Assembly: GCA_021204765.1 (NCBI GenBank)
Contig: JAJPYU010000235.1
Location: forward strand, 1 to 32,154
Reading direction: 5' to 3'
Length of the DNA: 32,154 bases
From: Clostridiales bacterium
GTDB taxonomy: Bacteria; Bacillota; Clostridia; Lachnospirales; Lachnospiraceae
The notes under the pieces were generated by a model. It was not told the DNA's origin. It saw nothing but the letters and a program-made list of their open reading frames with translations, and made no database searches. Positions 1 through 8,237 of the stretch are shown here, one piece after another; the first letter of the stretch is position 1, and every line of letters starts with the position of its first letter. A program made the translations under genes and the position numbers.

Positions 1-1317
1 TACATATATGATGCTTTCTATAAGTATATAAGGACGGTTTTCACCATTAATAACATTAATTTCCAGGGCCGCTGTTACTTAGACGCCATAAATTATGTTA
101 CCTTACTGCCCCAGGAGTATTTCAATATGAACACCCTGGAGAGCTACGGCCAGGCGAATCTGCTGAAGGGCGGCGTTGTATTTGCGGATTATGTGACGAC
201 AGTCAGTGAGACCTATGCGAAGGAGATACTCAGTATTGATGGCGGCGAGGGACTGGACGGCCTGTTTCGCATGAGATCCTTCCGTACTCAGGGGATATTG
301 AACGGACTGAATTATATGGATCAGGATCCCTCTGCAGACACAAGGATCGCCTGCCGCTTTGATGGCAATATCGCTGCCTATAAGAAAGCAAATAAAGCTG
401 CGCTTCAGACAGAGTTGGGACTGGAGCAAAGGGAAGATGCCTTCCTTATCGGAATGGTATCCCGTCTGACTGACCAGAAAGGTTTTGACCTGGTGGATTA
501 CATTCTGGATGAGATTATGGGTATGGAGAGGGTGCAGATCGTGGTTCTTGGTACCGGTGAGCAACGCTATGAGGATCAGTTCAGATTTTATCAGGGCAAA
601 TATCCCGGCCGTCTGTCGGCGAACATTTTCTATTCCGAGGATATGGCACAGAGGATCTATGCTTCCTGCGATGCTTTCCTCATGCCTTCACTATTTGAAC
701 CATGCGGATTAAGCCAGCTCATGGCCATGCGTTACGGCACTGTGCCGTTAGTACGGGAGACCGGAGGGCTGAAAGATACGGTGGAGCCTTACAATGAGTT
801 TGAGCATACCGGAACCGGTTTCACTTTCCATAATTACAACGCTCATGAGATGCTCTACATGATACGCTATGCGGAGAAGATATTTACTCAATATCCCGAT
901 GAGTGGATGGATATGATCAGGCGTGATATGGAGACTGATTATTCATGGGAGTCGTCATGCAGGAAATATATGGTTCTCTATGAGGCCCTCCTGACTGAGA
1001 CAAAGGAACAAAAAGCCGAGGAGATAAAGAAGCAGAAGGAAGCCGAGGAGGCTGAGAAGAGACGCAGGGAAGAGGAACTGCGCATAAAGATTTTGATGGA
1101 GAAAGAAGCTGCCGGGGCGGCGAAGAAGACAAAAGAAGCCGAGGCCGCAAAAACAAAAAAGAAGGCGGCCGCAGCGAAGCAGACCGGGAAAAAGAAAGCA
1201 GCCGACTCTGCAAAGGCATCTTCTGAGAAGAGTGCCTCCGCAAAGACGGCTGTCGGCGATGCCTCCGCAAAGACGGCTGTTAAGAAGACCTCTGCCAGGA
1301 TAACAGTTAAAAAGTAA
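1..1317 (+). CDS. glgA: Glycogen synthase, 5'-truncated by window edge, with charged C-terminal tail
   Basis: Transfers glucose from ADP-glucose to growing alpha-1,4-glucan chains in the cytoplasm (GT5 family). The frame is open from base 1, so the ORF-track start at 127 is internal. The residues before it (TVFTINNINFQG) match the conserved N-terminal-domain segment of bacterial GlgA. Further on, VSRLTDQKGFDL opens the C-terminal Rossmann domain, and LFEPCGLSQLMAMRYGTVPLVRETGGLKDTV is the nucleotide-sugar and catalytic-Glu region. The normal fold ends near 'YMVLYEALL'. About 105 further residues follow: first Glu/Lys/Arg-rich and probably helical or coiled-coil, then Lys/Ala-rich. Inside this tail a 21-bp segment (1233-1253) recurs at 1260-1280, so it contains a 27-bp tandem duplication. 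The stop overlaps the convergent DUF5688 gene by 11 bp. Family assignment is firm; the tail's role is unknown. Confidence 0.95.
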   Translation, partial: YIYDAFYKYIRTVFTINNINFQGRCYLDAINYVTLLPQEYFNMNTLESYGQANLLKGGVVFADYVTTVSETYAKEILSIDGGEGLDGLFRMRSFRTQGILNGLNYMDQDPSADTRIACRFDGNIAAYKKANKAALQTELGLEQREDAFLIGMVSRLTDQKGFDLVDYILDEIMGMERVQIVVLGTGEQRYEDQFRFYQGKYPGRLSANIFYSEDMAQRIYASCDAFLMPSLFEPCGLSQLMAMRYGTVPLVRETGGLKDTVEPYNEFEHTGTGFTFHNYNAHEMLYMIRYAEKIFTQYPDEWMDMIRRDMETDYSWESSCRKYMVLYEALLTETKEQKAEEIKKQKEAEEAEKRRREEELRIKILMEKEAAGAAKKTKEAEAAKTKKKAAAAKQTGKKKAADSAKASSEKSASAKTAVGDASAKTAVKKTSARITVKK

Positions 1318-2206
1318 TCGCATTCTCCCTGCGGGAGTAATAGTAGGCGTGATCCGCCAGAATGTCCTCATTTTCCACATGACCGGCATTGACCTCGCTT
1401 ACCATCTTTGAGAAGTCAGCAAGCCTGTCATCTGATGCAGTGGGCACCAGGATCACTTCGTGTATGCTGCTGGGCAGGATATAGAAGTCTGCCTGGAATT
1501 TGTCGGCGTAAGAGCTGATGAGTTCGGTGTATACCATGTTGGCAGCACCGAAATAGTCCCTGTTATTGGTAAGCACATACATGGGATAAAGGGGATCGTC
1601 AGGTATTGGCACAGTGGGGTAATCCGGCAGTGAAGCCAGATCATGCATCAGGGAGCTCATTTGCCTGAGCCTGGGCGGCATAAGACGAATGGTATTCACT
1701 TTAGCTGTCTCATAGAGGGTATCGGGGTGTTGTTCCCATATCATCATGTGAGCATTCCTCACCATTATGGAGGCGTTCCCTATGTCAGAATCCACAGGGA
1801 AGACGCCGACGAAGACAACAGACAGATCCAGGTAGTCAATGTGCGGGACATCTGTCAGGAACTCCGCATTTTTTTCGCGGTTGATGAGCTTCATGACAAT
1901 GCGGCTTTTCACCTTTTCATAATCGGTAAAAAAGTCCACATTAATCCTGCCGGTAGCTCGATTTCTCTCATACTGGGCTATGATATCCCGATAGACTGCG
2001 GCAAAACTGCTTCCCTTATTAAGCGTACGGTAATAGTAATCCAGATACAGGGCCGGACCGATATTCACCCCGCCCTCAAGGATGACGAGGCCGTCCATAA
2101 AATCACCGTTATTGCGGTATACCCTTTGAACTGTGATCTTTTTAGGATTTGGGATGTCCTCAGCCAGACGTGCGAGAACCATTTCTTTAAATATTTCATA
2201 TTGCAT
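1307..2206 (-). CDS. DUF5688 family protein
   Basis: A 299-residue cytoplasmic protein with no signal peptide or membrane segment. I recognise it as DUF5688, a family of unknown function that is common in Lachnospiraceae. The diagnostic part is the C-terminal half: 'PMYVLTNNRDYFGAANM', then 'FYILPSSIHEVILVP', then 'EVNAGHVENEDILADHAYYY'. The N-terminal half carries 'VYRNNGDFMDGLVI', also typical. It converges on glgA with an 11-bp overlap of coding ends (its TAA complement is at 1307-1309), which leaves no room for a separate terminator between them. It is divergent from rsmE across a 165-bp spacer. No enzyme motif can be seen. Family call is good; function unknown. Confidence 0.8.
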   Translation of the reverse strand: MQYEIFKEMVLARLAEDIPNPKKITVQRVYRNNGDFMDGLVILEGGVNIGPALYLDYYYRTLNKGSSFAAVYRDIIAQYERNRATGRINVDFFTDYEKVKSRIVMKLINREKNAEFLTDVPHIDYLDLSVVFVGVFPVDSDIGNASIMVRNAHMMIWEQHPDTLYETAKVNTIRLMPPRLRQMSSLMHDLASLPDYPTVPIPDDPLYPMYVLTNNRDYFGAANMVYTELISSYADKFQADFYILPSSIHEVILVPTASDDRLADFSKMVSEVNAGHVENEDILADHAYYYSRRENAITF

Positions 2207-2274
2207 ATGCAGCCGGGGGTGAAATGGCTGTGGGGAAATGGTAACACTTATTCACGGATATTTCAAGATGAAGT

Positions 2275-2303
2275 TTGCAATATATTCCCGGAAATGATAA
2301 AAT
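2275..2303 (+). promoter_or_regulatory. Predicted sigma-70/SigA promoter for rsmE operon
   Basis: TTGCAA (2275-2280), a 17-bp spacer, then TAAAAT (2298-2303). It lies about 70 bp upstream of the rsmE start, in the divergent spacer facing rsmE. Hexamer match and spacing are good. This is prediction from sequence only. Confidence 0.55.
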
Positions 2304-2371
2304 AAAATGTAATGTGCGAAAAGCGCGGAGATTTTTTTCAAGCTGATATATACATATGCCGGGAGAAATGC

Positions 2372-3106
2372 ATGCAGCAGTTTTTTATAGAGGATGAACA
2401 GATAGGGAAAGAATATGTCACCATCACAGGCGGTGATGTGAACCACATCAAAAACGTGCTGCGTATGCGGCCCGGGGAGCGGATACGCGTGAGCTCTGCC
2501 GGAGGACAGAATTTCTTTTGCGAGATAGCTGAGATAGGCCGGGATTTCGTTCAGGCAGACATTATTGATGAGAATGCGCCGGACACAGAGCTGGCCTCGC
2601 GGATATATCTTTTCCAGGCATTGCCCAAGGGTGACCGCATGGATTATGTGGTGCAGAAGTCTGTGGAGCTGGGTGTGTATGAGATCATACCGGTAGCCAT
2701 GAAGTACTGCGTGGTAAGGCTGGATGAGAAACGCGCTGAAAAGAAAGTAGCGCGCTGGCAGGCCATAGCCGAGAATGCAGCTAAGCAGGCAAAAAGAAGC
2801 ATTGTCCCGGAGGTTAGGCCGGTGATGTCCTATGGGGAGGCTATTAGCTATGCAGGGGAATGTGATGTGCGGCTTGTGCCTTACGAAAATGAAAAGAGAA
2901 TGACCGCCACAGCGGAGGCACTGGAGAAGCTGGTACCGGGAAAGTCCGTCAGTGTGATCATAGGGCCTGAGGGTGGATTCTCGCCGGAAGAGATAGCAGC
3001 CGTCCGGGAAAGCATGGATGTTATTTCATTGGGGCGCAGGATCCTTCGCACTGATACGGCAGCGGTCTGCGCAATGAGCGCAGTAATGATGCATTTGGAG
3101 GAGTGA
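2372..3106 (+). CDS. rsmE: 16S rRNA m3U1498 methyltransferase
   Basis: Methylates N3 of U1498 of 16S rRNA in the assembled 30S subunit, using S-adenosylmethionine. It is a SPOUT-class (trefoil-knot) enzyme. The N-terminal PUA-like part carries 'HIKNVLRMRPGERIRV'. The knot region carries 'ALPKGDRMDYVVQKSVELGV', 'IGPEGGFSPEEI' and 'LGRRILRTDTAA', all RsmE signatures. The ORF track starts at 2312. I place the start at ATG 2372 because GGGAG lies 6 nt upstream and the protein then begins MQQFFIEDEQIG at 244 residues, the usual family length. Only 4 bp separate its stop from the downstream cysteine desulfurase, so the two are almost certainly cotranscribed. Confidence 0.95.
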   Translation: MQQFFIEDEQIGKEYVTITGGDVNHIKNVLRMRPGERIRVSSAGGQNFFCEIAEIGRDFVQADIIDENAPDTELASRIYLFQALPKGDRMDYVVQKSVELGVYEIIPVAMKYCVVRLDEKRAEKKVARWQAIAENAAKQAKRSIVPEVRPVMSYGEAISYAGECDVRLVPYENEKRMTATAEALEKLVPGKSVSVIIGPEGGFSPEEIAAVRESMDVISLGRRILRTDTAAVCAMSAVMMHLEE

Positions 3107-3110
3107 TCGT

Positions 3111-4265
3111 ATGGAAGCTTACCTGGATAATTCGGCGACAACGCCCTGTGCGGCATCCGTAGCGGATATCGTCCGCTGCGTCTCCACGGAGGACTTCGGC
3201 AACCCATCCTCCATGCATATGAAGGGCGTCGAGGCGGAGCGGCATGTCCGTGAGGCGTCTGAAAGGATCGCAAAGACCCTGAGGTGCCAGGCCAGGGAGA
3301 TTGTCTTCACCTCAGGGGGAACTGAGTCCAACAATATGGCCATCATCGGAGCTGCTATGGCGAACAGGCGCCGTGGCATGCATATCATCACCACGTCGGT
3401 GGAGCACCCCTCTGTGAAGAATACCATGAGGTTCCTTGCTGAGCAGGGCTTCGATATCACCTGGCTGCCGGTGAATGGGTACGGAGAGATATCTCCTGAC
3501 GACCTGTCTGCGGCGCTGCGCAACGACACCATCCTGGTCTCCATCATGATGGTGAATAACGAGATCGGTGCGCTGGAGCCGGCAGCTGAGGCCGGGAGGA
3601 TCATCCATGCGAAAAGTCCTGACATTCTTTTCCACGTGGATGCCATTCAGGCTTACGGAAAATTCCGGATTGCCCCGAAATCCATGAATATTGACCTGCT
3701 TTCGGTCAGCGGTCATAAGATACATGGGCCGAAAGGAGTGGGATTCCTCTATATAAGGGACAGGGCAAAGATACGTCCCATAATCTTCGGCGGGGGACAG
3801 CAGAGGAATATGCGCTCAGGTACGATAAATGCTCCGGGAATAGCGGGACTGGGGGAAGCCGCAAAAGAGATATATGAGGATTTCGACGAGCGCATTGACA
3901 GGATGTATGGACTAAAGGCTCATCTGGCGGCCCGTCTGGCTGCTCTGGATGATGTGCAGATAAACGGCCGCACTGACAGGCAGAGCGCCCCCCATATAGT
4001 GAGTGCCAGCTTTCCGGGAGTGCGGAGTGAGGTGCTGCTTCACGCTCTTGAGGAGAAAAAGATATACGTCTCCGCCGGCAGCGCCTGCGCTTCCAATCAC
4101 CCGGCAGACGGTACCACACTTCCTGCCATAGGGCTTGACAAGGCTCATCAGGAGTCCACGCTGAGATTTTCCATGAGCATACACACTACGCAGGAAGAAA
4201 TCGATTATGCGGTGGATGCGACAGCGGAACTGCTTCCGCTGCTCAGAAGATACAGAAGGCATTGA
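3111..4265 (+). CDS. Cysteine desulfurase (NifS/IscS-like, class V aminotransferase)
   Basis: A PLP enzyme that removes sulfur from cysteine as a protein persulfide and passes it to acceptors. At 384 residues it is full length. The PLP-binding lysine is in 'SGHKIHGPKG' (about residue 203). The persulfide cysteine is in 'SAGSACASN' (about residue 326). 'TSGGTESNN' binds the cofactor phosphate, and 'HVDAIQAYGK' is also typical. The next gene is thiI, which needs exactly this sulfur donor; the same pairing occurs in Bacillus (NifZ-ThiI). I therefore infer that this is the dedicated ThiI donor rather than the general Fe-S cluster IscS/SufS. No IscU or SufU is nearby. The start follows the rsmE stop by 4 bp, so translation is probably coupled. 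Confidence 0.93.
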   Translation: MEAYLDNSATTPCAASVADIVRCVSTEDFGNPSSMHMKGVEAERHVREASERIAKTLRCQAREIVFTSGGTESNNMAIIGAAMANRRRGMHIITTSVEHPSVKNTMRFLAEQGFDITWLPVNGYGEISPDDLSAALRNDTILVSIMMVNNEIGALEPAAEAGRIIHAKSPDILFHVDAIQAYGKFRIAPKSMNIDLLSVSGHKIHGPKGVGFLYIRDRAKIRPIIFGGGQQRNMRSGTINAPGIAGLGEAAKEIYEDFDERIDRMYGLKAHLAARLAALDDVQINGRTDRQSAPHIVSASFPGVRSEVLLHALEEKKIYVSAGSACASNHPADGTTLPAIGLDKAHQESTLRFSMSIHTTQEEIDYAVDATAELLPLLRRYRRH

Positions 4266-4334
4266 GTTCATACGATAATCCCACACATGATCAGCAATTA
4301 AATGTATGCTAACATTAGCGCTAAGGAGGAAATT

Positions 4335-5516
4335 ATGTTCCGGGCATTTTTGATAAAATACGGTGAGATAGGGATAAAGGGAAAGAATCGTTACCTCTTT
4401 GAGGAAGCCCTGGTGAGACAGATAAAGCTGGCATTGGGAAAGGTTGAGGGAGATTTTGTCATTTCCACGGAGAGAGGCAGGATCTATGCGGAGGCAAAAG
4501 GCCGCTTTGACTACGATGGTGCCGTGGAGGCACTGCGCCGGGTATTTGGAATTGTTGCCATCTGTCCCATGTGGCAGGTGGATCTGACTGATATGGATCA
4601 GATGAAAAAGGATGTCCTGGCCTATATCGATAGCGTATATCCTGACAAAAATAAGAGCTTCAAGGTCTTCACCAAACGGGCTGACAAGAATTTCCCTCTT
4701 AATTCCCAGGAGATAAATATTGCGTTGGGCGATGTCATCCTCGACACTTATCCGGAAATGCATGTGGATGTCCACAATCCTGAGATAGCCTTAAATGTGG
4801 AACTGCGAAATCGCCTGAATATTTATTCAGAGTCCATTCCGGGTCCCGGCGGTATGCCGGTTGGCACTGCGGGAAAGGCCATGCTGCTCTTATCCGGGGG
4901 CATAGACAGCCCGGTGGCAGGCTTCATGGTCTCAAAGCGAGGCGTCACTATAGAGGCGGTGTACTTCCACGCCCCGCCTTACACCAGCGAAAGAGCAAAG
5001 CAGAAAGTTATAGATCTGGCGGGGATCATCTCCCGATACAGCGGCCCCATAAAGCTCTTTGTGGTGAATTTCACCGATATCCAGCTGGCTATTTACGATA
5101 CCTGTCCCCACGATGAACTTACCATTATAATGCGGCGCTACATGATGAGGATAGCGGAATATTTTGCAAAAAAGGATGATTGCCTGGGTCTTATCACCGG
5201 TGAGAGCATAGGCCAGGTGGCCAGCCAGACCATGAAATCCCTGGCTGCCACAGATGCAGTCTGCACCATGCCGGTCTACAGGCCCCTCATCGCTTTCGAC
5301 AAGCAGGATATCATTGATGTCTCCGAGCGCATTGACACCTACGAGACCTCCATCCTGCCCTATGAGGACTGCTGTACCATTTTCGTGGCAAAGCATCCGG
5401 TGACCAAGCCGAATATCGGGGCTATCCGCCGCTCAGAGCACAGGCTGGAGGGAACGATAGAGGAGCTGATGGAGACAGCGCTTTCCACCACGGAGATCAT
5501 CACGGTGGGGGAGTGA
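4335..5516 (+). CDS. thiI: tRNA 4-thiouridine synthase ThiI
   Basis: Adenylates and thiolates U8 of tRNA, and in many bacteria also supplies sulfur for thiamine thiazole synthesis. Order: N-terminal ferredoxin-like part with 'IKYGEIGIKGKNR', THUMP domain to about residue 165, then a PP-loop ATPase with 'LLSGGIDSPVAGF' near residue 186. 'ITGESIGQVASQT' and 'SILPYEDCCTIF' are also family motifs. At 393 residues it lacks the C-terminal rhodanese domain of the E. coli enzyme, so the persulfide relay must use other cysteines or the partner desulfurase directly. The ORF track starts at 4302; ATG 4335 is preferred because AAGGAGG sits 5 nt upstream and the product then begins MFRAFLIKYGE. It lies 69 bp after the cysteine desulfurase gene. 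Confidence 0.95.
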   Translation: MFRAFLIKYGEIGIKGKNRYLFEEALVRQIKLALGKVEGDFVISTERGRIYAEAKGRFDYDGAVEALRRVFGIVAICPMWQVDLTDMDQMKKDVLAYIDSVYPDKNKSFKVFTKRADKNFPLNSQEINIALGDVILDTYPEMHVDVHNPEIALNVELRNRLNIYSESIPGPGGMPVGTAGKAMLLLSGGIDSPVAGFMVSKRGVTIEAVYFHAPPYTSERAKQKVIDLAGIISRYSGPIKLFVVNFTDIQLAIYDTCPHDELTIIMRRYMMRIAEYFAKKDDCLGLITGESIGQVASQTMKSLAATDAVCTMPVYRPLIAFDKQDIIDVSERIDTYETSILPYEDCCTIFVAKHPVTKPNIGAIRRSEHRLEGTIEELMETALSTTEIITVGE

Positions 5517-5536
5517 GGCAGCCTGATATAATAAAA

Positions 5537-5558
5537 AAGATTGCGCTTGCGCAATCTT
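5537..5558. repeat. Perfect inverted repeat AAGATTGCGC/GCGCAATCTT
   Basis: A 10-bp perfect palindromic stem with only TT between the arms, 20 bp after thiI. The adjacent GTTGC-gtaa-GCAAC (5572-5585) makes a second small hairpin. No T-run follows either, so neither is a classical terminator. They are part of the hairpin-dense thiI/HPr spacer. Confidence 0.6.
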
Positions 5559-5594
5559 CGCGCGCGAGCGGGTTGCGTAAGCAACAATTTCCTT

Positions 5595-5627
5595 TCCGCG
5601 AGCTGCGCATTCTCGCGGAGCGTTTTT
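5595..5627 (+). terminator. Probable intrinsic terminator of thiI
   Basis: TCCGCGAG (5595-5602) pairs with CTCGCGGA (5612-5619) around a 9-nt loop and is followed after 3 nt by TTTTT (5623-5627). The GC-rich stem plus T-run fits Rho-independent termination of the rsmE-thiI transcript. Confidence 0.6.
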
Positions 5628-5663
5628 ATGTGATAGGAGACGAAGTTTCCTATCACATAAAAA
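5623..5663. repeat. 16-bp perfect inverted repeat, 9-nt loop
   Basis: TTTTTATGTGATAGGA (5623-5638) is the exact reverse complement of 5648-5663. The T-run is at the outside 5' end and the A-run at the outside 3' end on both strands, which is the reverse of a terminator. It lies between the opposed thiI and HPr-like terminators. It resembles a dispersed palindromic element, but only one copy is in this window. Confidence 0.65.
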
Positions 5664-5688
5664 AGACACCATCTGCCGCGATGGTGCC
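5659..5688 (-). terminator. Intrinsic terminator of the HPr-like gene
   Basis: Read on the minus strand, GGCACCATC pairs with GATGGTGTC (one G-U) across a 6-nt loop and is followed by TTTTTT (plus-strand A-run 5659-5664). It lies 37 bp past the end of the reverse-strand HPr-like gene. Confidence 0.75.
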
Positions 5689-5725
5689 CCTTAAGATCCG
5701 ATATGCTAAATTGTGATCGTCCGGG

Positions 5726-5959
5726 CTATGCCAGGTATGGGCCAAGCTGCTCGATAATGGCAGCCGTCTCCTCCTCATCGGCGTGGATGGAGAGCTCGAT
5801 GGGCTTTGACAGATCAAGGCTGAATATGCCCAGCATAGACTTCGCGTCAATGACATATCTCCCGGATATCAGGTCGAAATCATTTTCGAACTGTGAAATA
5901 TCCTTTACAAAGCTTTTTACTTTATCAATTGAATTAAGTGATACGAGAACTTTTTTCAT
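5726..5959 (-). CDS. HPr-like protein lacking the PTS phospho-histidine
   Basis: A 77-residue protein with the size and C-terminal pattern of HPr. 'DAKSMLGIFSLDL' matches the HPr segment around the regulatory Ser46 (HPr: KSIMGVMSL). The catalytic loop 'GLHARPA' with His15 is absent; that position reads 'LNSIDKVKSFV'. It therefore cannot act as a phosphoryl carrier for PTS sugar uptake. By analogy with Bacillus Crh it might still be a Ser-phosphorylated cofactor of CcpA, but that is inference. An excellent GGAGGT lies 5 nt upstream of the ATG, and an intrinsic terminator follows. It is monocistronic, divergent from mtaB. No PTS enzyme is nearby. Confidence 0.8.
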   Translation of the reverse strand: MKKVLVSLNSIDKVKSFVKDISQFENDFDLISGRYVIDAKSMLGIFSLDLSKPIELSIHADEEETAAIIEQLGPYLA

Positions 5960-6000
5960 AATAATACCTCCGTTAAAAGTCCGTGTCGCGAGTTGCTGTC

Positions 6001-6011
6001 CACACAGTGTG
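6001..6011. promoter_or_regulatory. Small palindrome in the HPr-like/mtaB divergent spacer
   Basis: CACAC-A-GTGTG is centred in the 120-bp spacer between the two divergent genes, next to a TATACT (6019-6024) that could be a -10 box for mtaB. I found no well-spaced -35 partner, so this is only a possible operator. Confidence 0.25.
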
Positions 6012-6079
6012 TATGGGATATACTAACTTGAATTCACCTTAATGTCAATCTGAACTGTTTAAAGAAAGCGAAAAATTTT

Positions 6080-7441
6080 ATGAAGAAAGCGTCTCTGCAC
6101 AATCTTGGATGTAAGGTAAATGCCTGTGAGACAGAGGCTATGGAACAGCAGCTGATCAGGGCGGGATATGAGATCGTGTCTTTCGGCCATCCTGCGGATG
6201 TCTGCGTGGTAAATACCTGCACCGTGACAAACATCGCCGACCATAAATCCCGGCAGATGCTCCACAAGGCGAGGAAGTCGAATCCGGACGCCATAATAGT
6301 GGCGGTGGGCTGCTATGTCCAGGCTATGGGAGAAGAGCTGCTTCATAACGGCGATGCGGATATCATCATAGGAAATGACAGGAAAGGTGAGCTGATAAGC
6401 CTCATAGAAAAATATGAACAGGAGATGCAGGGCACTGTCGGCACAGCCCCGGCAAAAGGCACAGATGCGCACTCACAGGTCGGCAAAAACAAGTGTAACT
6501 GTTCAGAGATCATAGATATAAATGCACCGGAGCGCCCATTTGAGGAACTGGGAATCACCCACCCCAGTGAGCATACCAGGGCTTTCCTTAAGATCCAGGA
6601 CGGCTGTAACCAGTTCTGCAGTTACTGCGCCATACCATACGCCAGGGGCCGGAACAGGAGCAGGAGGCCGGAGGATGCTTTGGATGAGGCGAAAAGCCTG
6701 GCGGCGGACGGATTTAAGGAGATAGTCTTAACTGGCATTAACCTGAGTGCTTACGGGACCGACCTGATGGGAAATAAGGAAGGCAGACCCCTGCTTGATC
6801 TGATAAAAGGCATCAATGACATAGAAGGGATACAGCGGATACGTCTGGGTTCTCTGGAGCCCCGGATCATCACGGAGGATTTTGTGAGGGAACTGGCATC
6901 CTATGAGAAAGTCTGCCCTCATTTTCATCTGTCACTACAGAGCGGAAGTGACACGGTTTTAAGACGGATGAACCGGCATTACACGGCGGATGGGTATTAT
7001 AGGAAATGTGAGATCATCAGGAATTTTTATGAGCATCCTGCGCTGACGACCGACATTATAGTGGGATTTCCCGGAGAGACTGAAGAGGAGTATGAAAATA
7101 CCTGCGATTTTGCGGGAAAAGTCGGATTTTATCAGATACATGTCTTTAAGTACTCCAGACGGGACGGTACTCCTGCTGCGAAGATGCCAAAGCAGGTTCC
7201 GGGTAAAGTGGCTGCCAGGCGCAGCGTCGGCCTGATCTCGCTTGGTCTCGCATTGGAGGATGAGTTTAAGAAATGGTACAATGGGAAAGTGGTGGAAGTG
7301 CTTTTTGAGGAACCCTTTTTTGAAGAGGGGCGGCAATATTTTACGGGATTTACCCCGGAATATATCAGGGTCCGCTTTTCCTCTGAAGAAGATTTGAGAA
7401 ACCGCATTTTGCCTGTTGTTTTTTCCGATAATATGGTTTAG
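6080..7441 (+). CDS. mtaB: tRNA t6A37 methylthiotransferase MtaB
   Basis: A radical-SAM enzyme that converts t6A37 to ms2t6A37 in tRNAs reading ANN codons. The 453-residue order is standard. An N-terminal UPF0004 domain ('LGCKVNACETEAM', 'VVNTCTVTN', 'VGCYVQAMGEE') supplies the three cysteines of the auxiliary Fe-S cluster. The radical-SAM core has 'CNQFCSYCAIPYARGR' (CxxxCxxC near residue 176). A TRAM-like C-terminal end follows. 'LGCKVN' together with 'CVVNTCTVTN' points to MtaB rather than MiaB or RimO. The upstream SD is weak (AAAGAAAG). About 40 residues between the two N-terminal domains are poorly conserved. ireB follows 46 bp later. Confidence 0.93.
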   Translation: MKKASLHNLGCKVNACETEAMEQQLIRAGYEIVSFGHPADVCVVNTCTVTNIADHKSRQMLHKARKSNPDAIIVAVGCYVQAMGEELLHNGDADIIIGNDRKGELISLIEKYEQEMQGTVGTAPAKGTDAHSQVGKNKCNCSEIIDINAPERPFEELGITHPSEHTRAFLKIQDGCNQFCSYCAIPYARGRNRSRRPEDALDEAKSLAADGFKEIVLTGINLSAYGTDLMGNKEGRPLLDLIKGINDIEGIQRIRLGSLEPRIITEDFVRELASYEKVCPHFHLSLQSGSDTVLRRMNRHYTADGYYRKCEIIRNFYEHPALTTDIIVGFPGETEEEYENTCDFAGKVGFYQIHVFKYSRRDGTPAAKMPKQVPGKVAARRSVGLISLGLALEDEFKKWYNGKVVEVLFEEPFFEEGRQYFTGFTPEYIRVRFSSEEDLRNRILPVVFSDNMV

Positions 7442-7487
7442 AATATTTAAGGAATATTGTTTTATTTACATAGATGAGGACATTTGC

Positions 7488-7754
7488 ATGAGAGATTTGG
7501 GAAATACACAGTACTTTAAAGTGGAGAAGGCACCGGAGCTTAAGGTCGGCGAGATCCTGGAGATAGTTTACAAGGCCATGATTGAGAAGGGATACAATCC
7601 GATTAACCAGATAGTGGGATACATCATGTCCGGTGATCCCACTTACATCACCAGCTACAATAATGCACGCTCACTGATCATGAGAGTGGAGAGGGATGAA
7701 CTGGTAGAAGAGGTCCTGACGGATTATGCCAGGAGGCACGGATGGCAGGTATGA
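7488..7754 (+). CDS. ireB: IreB family regulatory phosphoprotein (DUF965)
   Basis: A small cytoplasmic protein of 88 residues. In Enterococcus faecalis, IreB is a substrate of the Ser/Thr kinase IreK and restrains cephalosporin resistance; that is family knowledge, not tested here. Signature stretches are '[19 protein letters not shown]' and '[14 protein letters not shown]'. The ORF track starts at 7416. I use ATG 7488 because GAGG lies 8 nt upstream and the product then begins [12 protein letters not shown] like its relatives. Its stop overlaps ruvX by 13 bp. The order ireB-ruvX-DUF1292 is conserved through the Firmicutes. The usual alaS in front is replaced by mtaB. Confidence 0.93.
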   Translation: MRDLGNTQYFKVEKAPELKVGEILEIVYKAMIEKGYNPINQIVGYIMSGDPTYITSYNNARSLIMRVERDELVEEVLTDYARRHGWQV

Positions 7755-8182
7755 GGATAATGGGTCTTGATTTCGGTTCTAAGACGGTGGGGGTAGCGGT
7801 AAGCGATCCCTTATTTCTTACTGCCCAGGGTGTGGAGATCATCCGCAGGAAATCAGCGAACAAATTACGCCGGACTTATGCGGAGATCGAGAGACTGGCA
7901 GCGGAGTATGAGGTGGGGAGAATAGTTCTGGGCTATCCGCTCCATTTAAGCGGTGCTGAGGGTGAGCGCTGCGAACTTACAAATGAGTTTAAGGAGAATC
8001 TGGAACGTCGGACAGGGCTTGCAGTGGAACTGGTGGACGAGCGGCTTACCACGGTCATGGCGGACAGAGCCATGGACGAGGCCGGACTGTCATGGGATGA
8101 GCGACAGGAGCAGGTGGATAAGATAGCGGCGGTATTTATACTGCAGGGATATCTTGACGGCAGGGAGAATATTGCAAAGTAA
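7742..8182 (+). CDS. ruvX: Holliday junction resolvase-like nuclease RuvX/YqgF
   Basis: A 146-residue RNase H-fold protein implicated in resolving recombination intermediates and in processing the 5' end of pre-16S rRNA. Motifs: '[15 protein letters not shown]' (first catalytic Asp), '[11 protein letters not shown]' and '[11 protein letters not shown]' (acidic residue), then '[15 protein letters not shown]' (final Asp). The start at ATG 7742 is set by AGGAGG five bases upstream; the later ATG at 7751 would be too far. It overlaps the end of ireB, so the two are translationally coupled. Confidence 0.93.
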   Translation: MAGMRIMGLDFGSKTVGVAVSDPLFLTAQGVEIIRRKSANKLRRTYAEIERLAAEYEVGRIVLGYPLHLSGAEGERCELTNEFKENLERRTGLAVELVDERLTTVMADRAMDEAGLSWDERQEQVDKIAAVFILQGYLDGRENIAK

Positions 8183-8237
8183 CAGGATTATCTCCTGAAA
8201 TTTATTTTTTAGTTTTTCGAGAGGGGATCGTAAACAG

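Noticed and set aside
1643-2305. 220-aa plus-strand ORF opposite DUF5688.
   Set aside because: It is antisense to a convincing family member, has no SD and no recognisable domain; a shadow frame.
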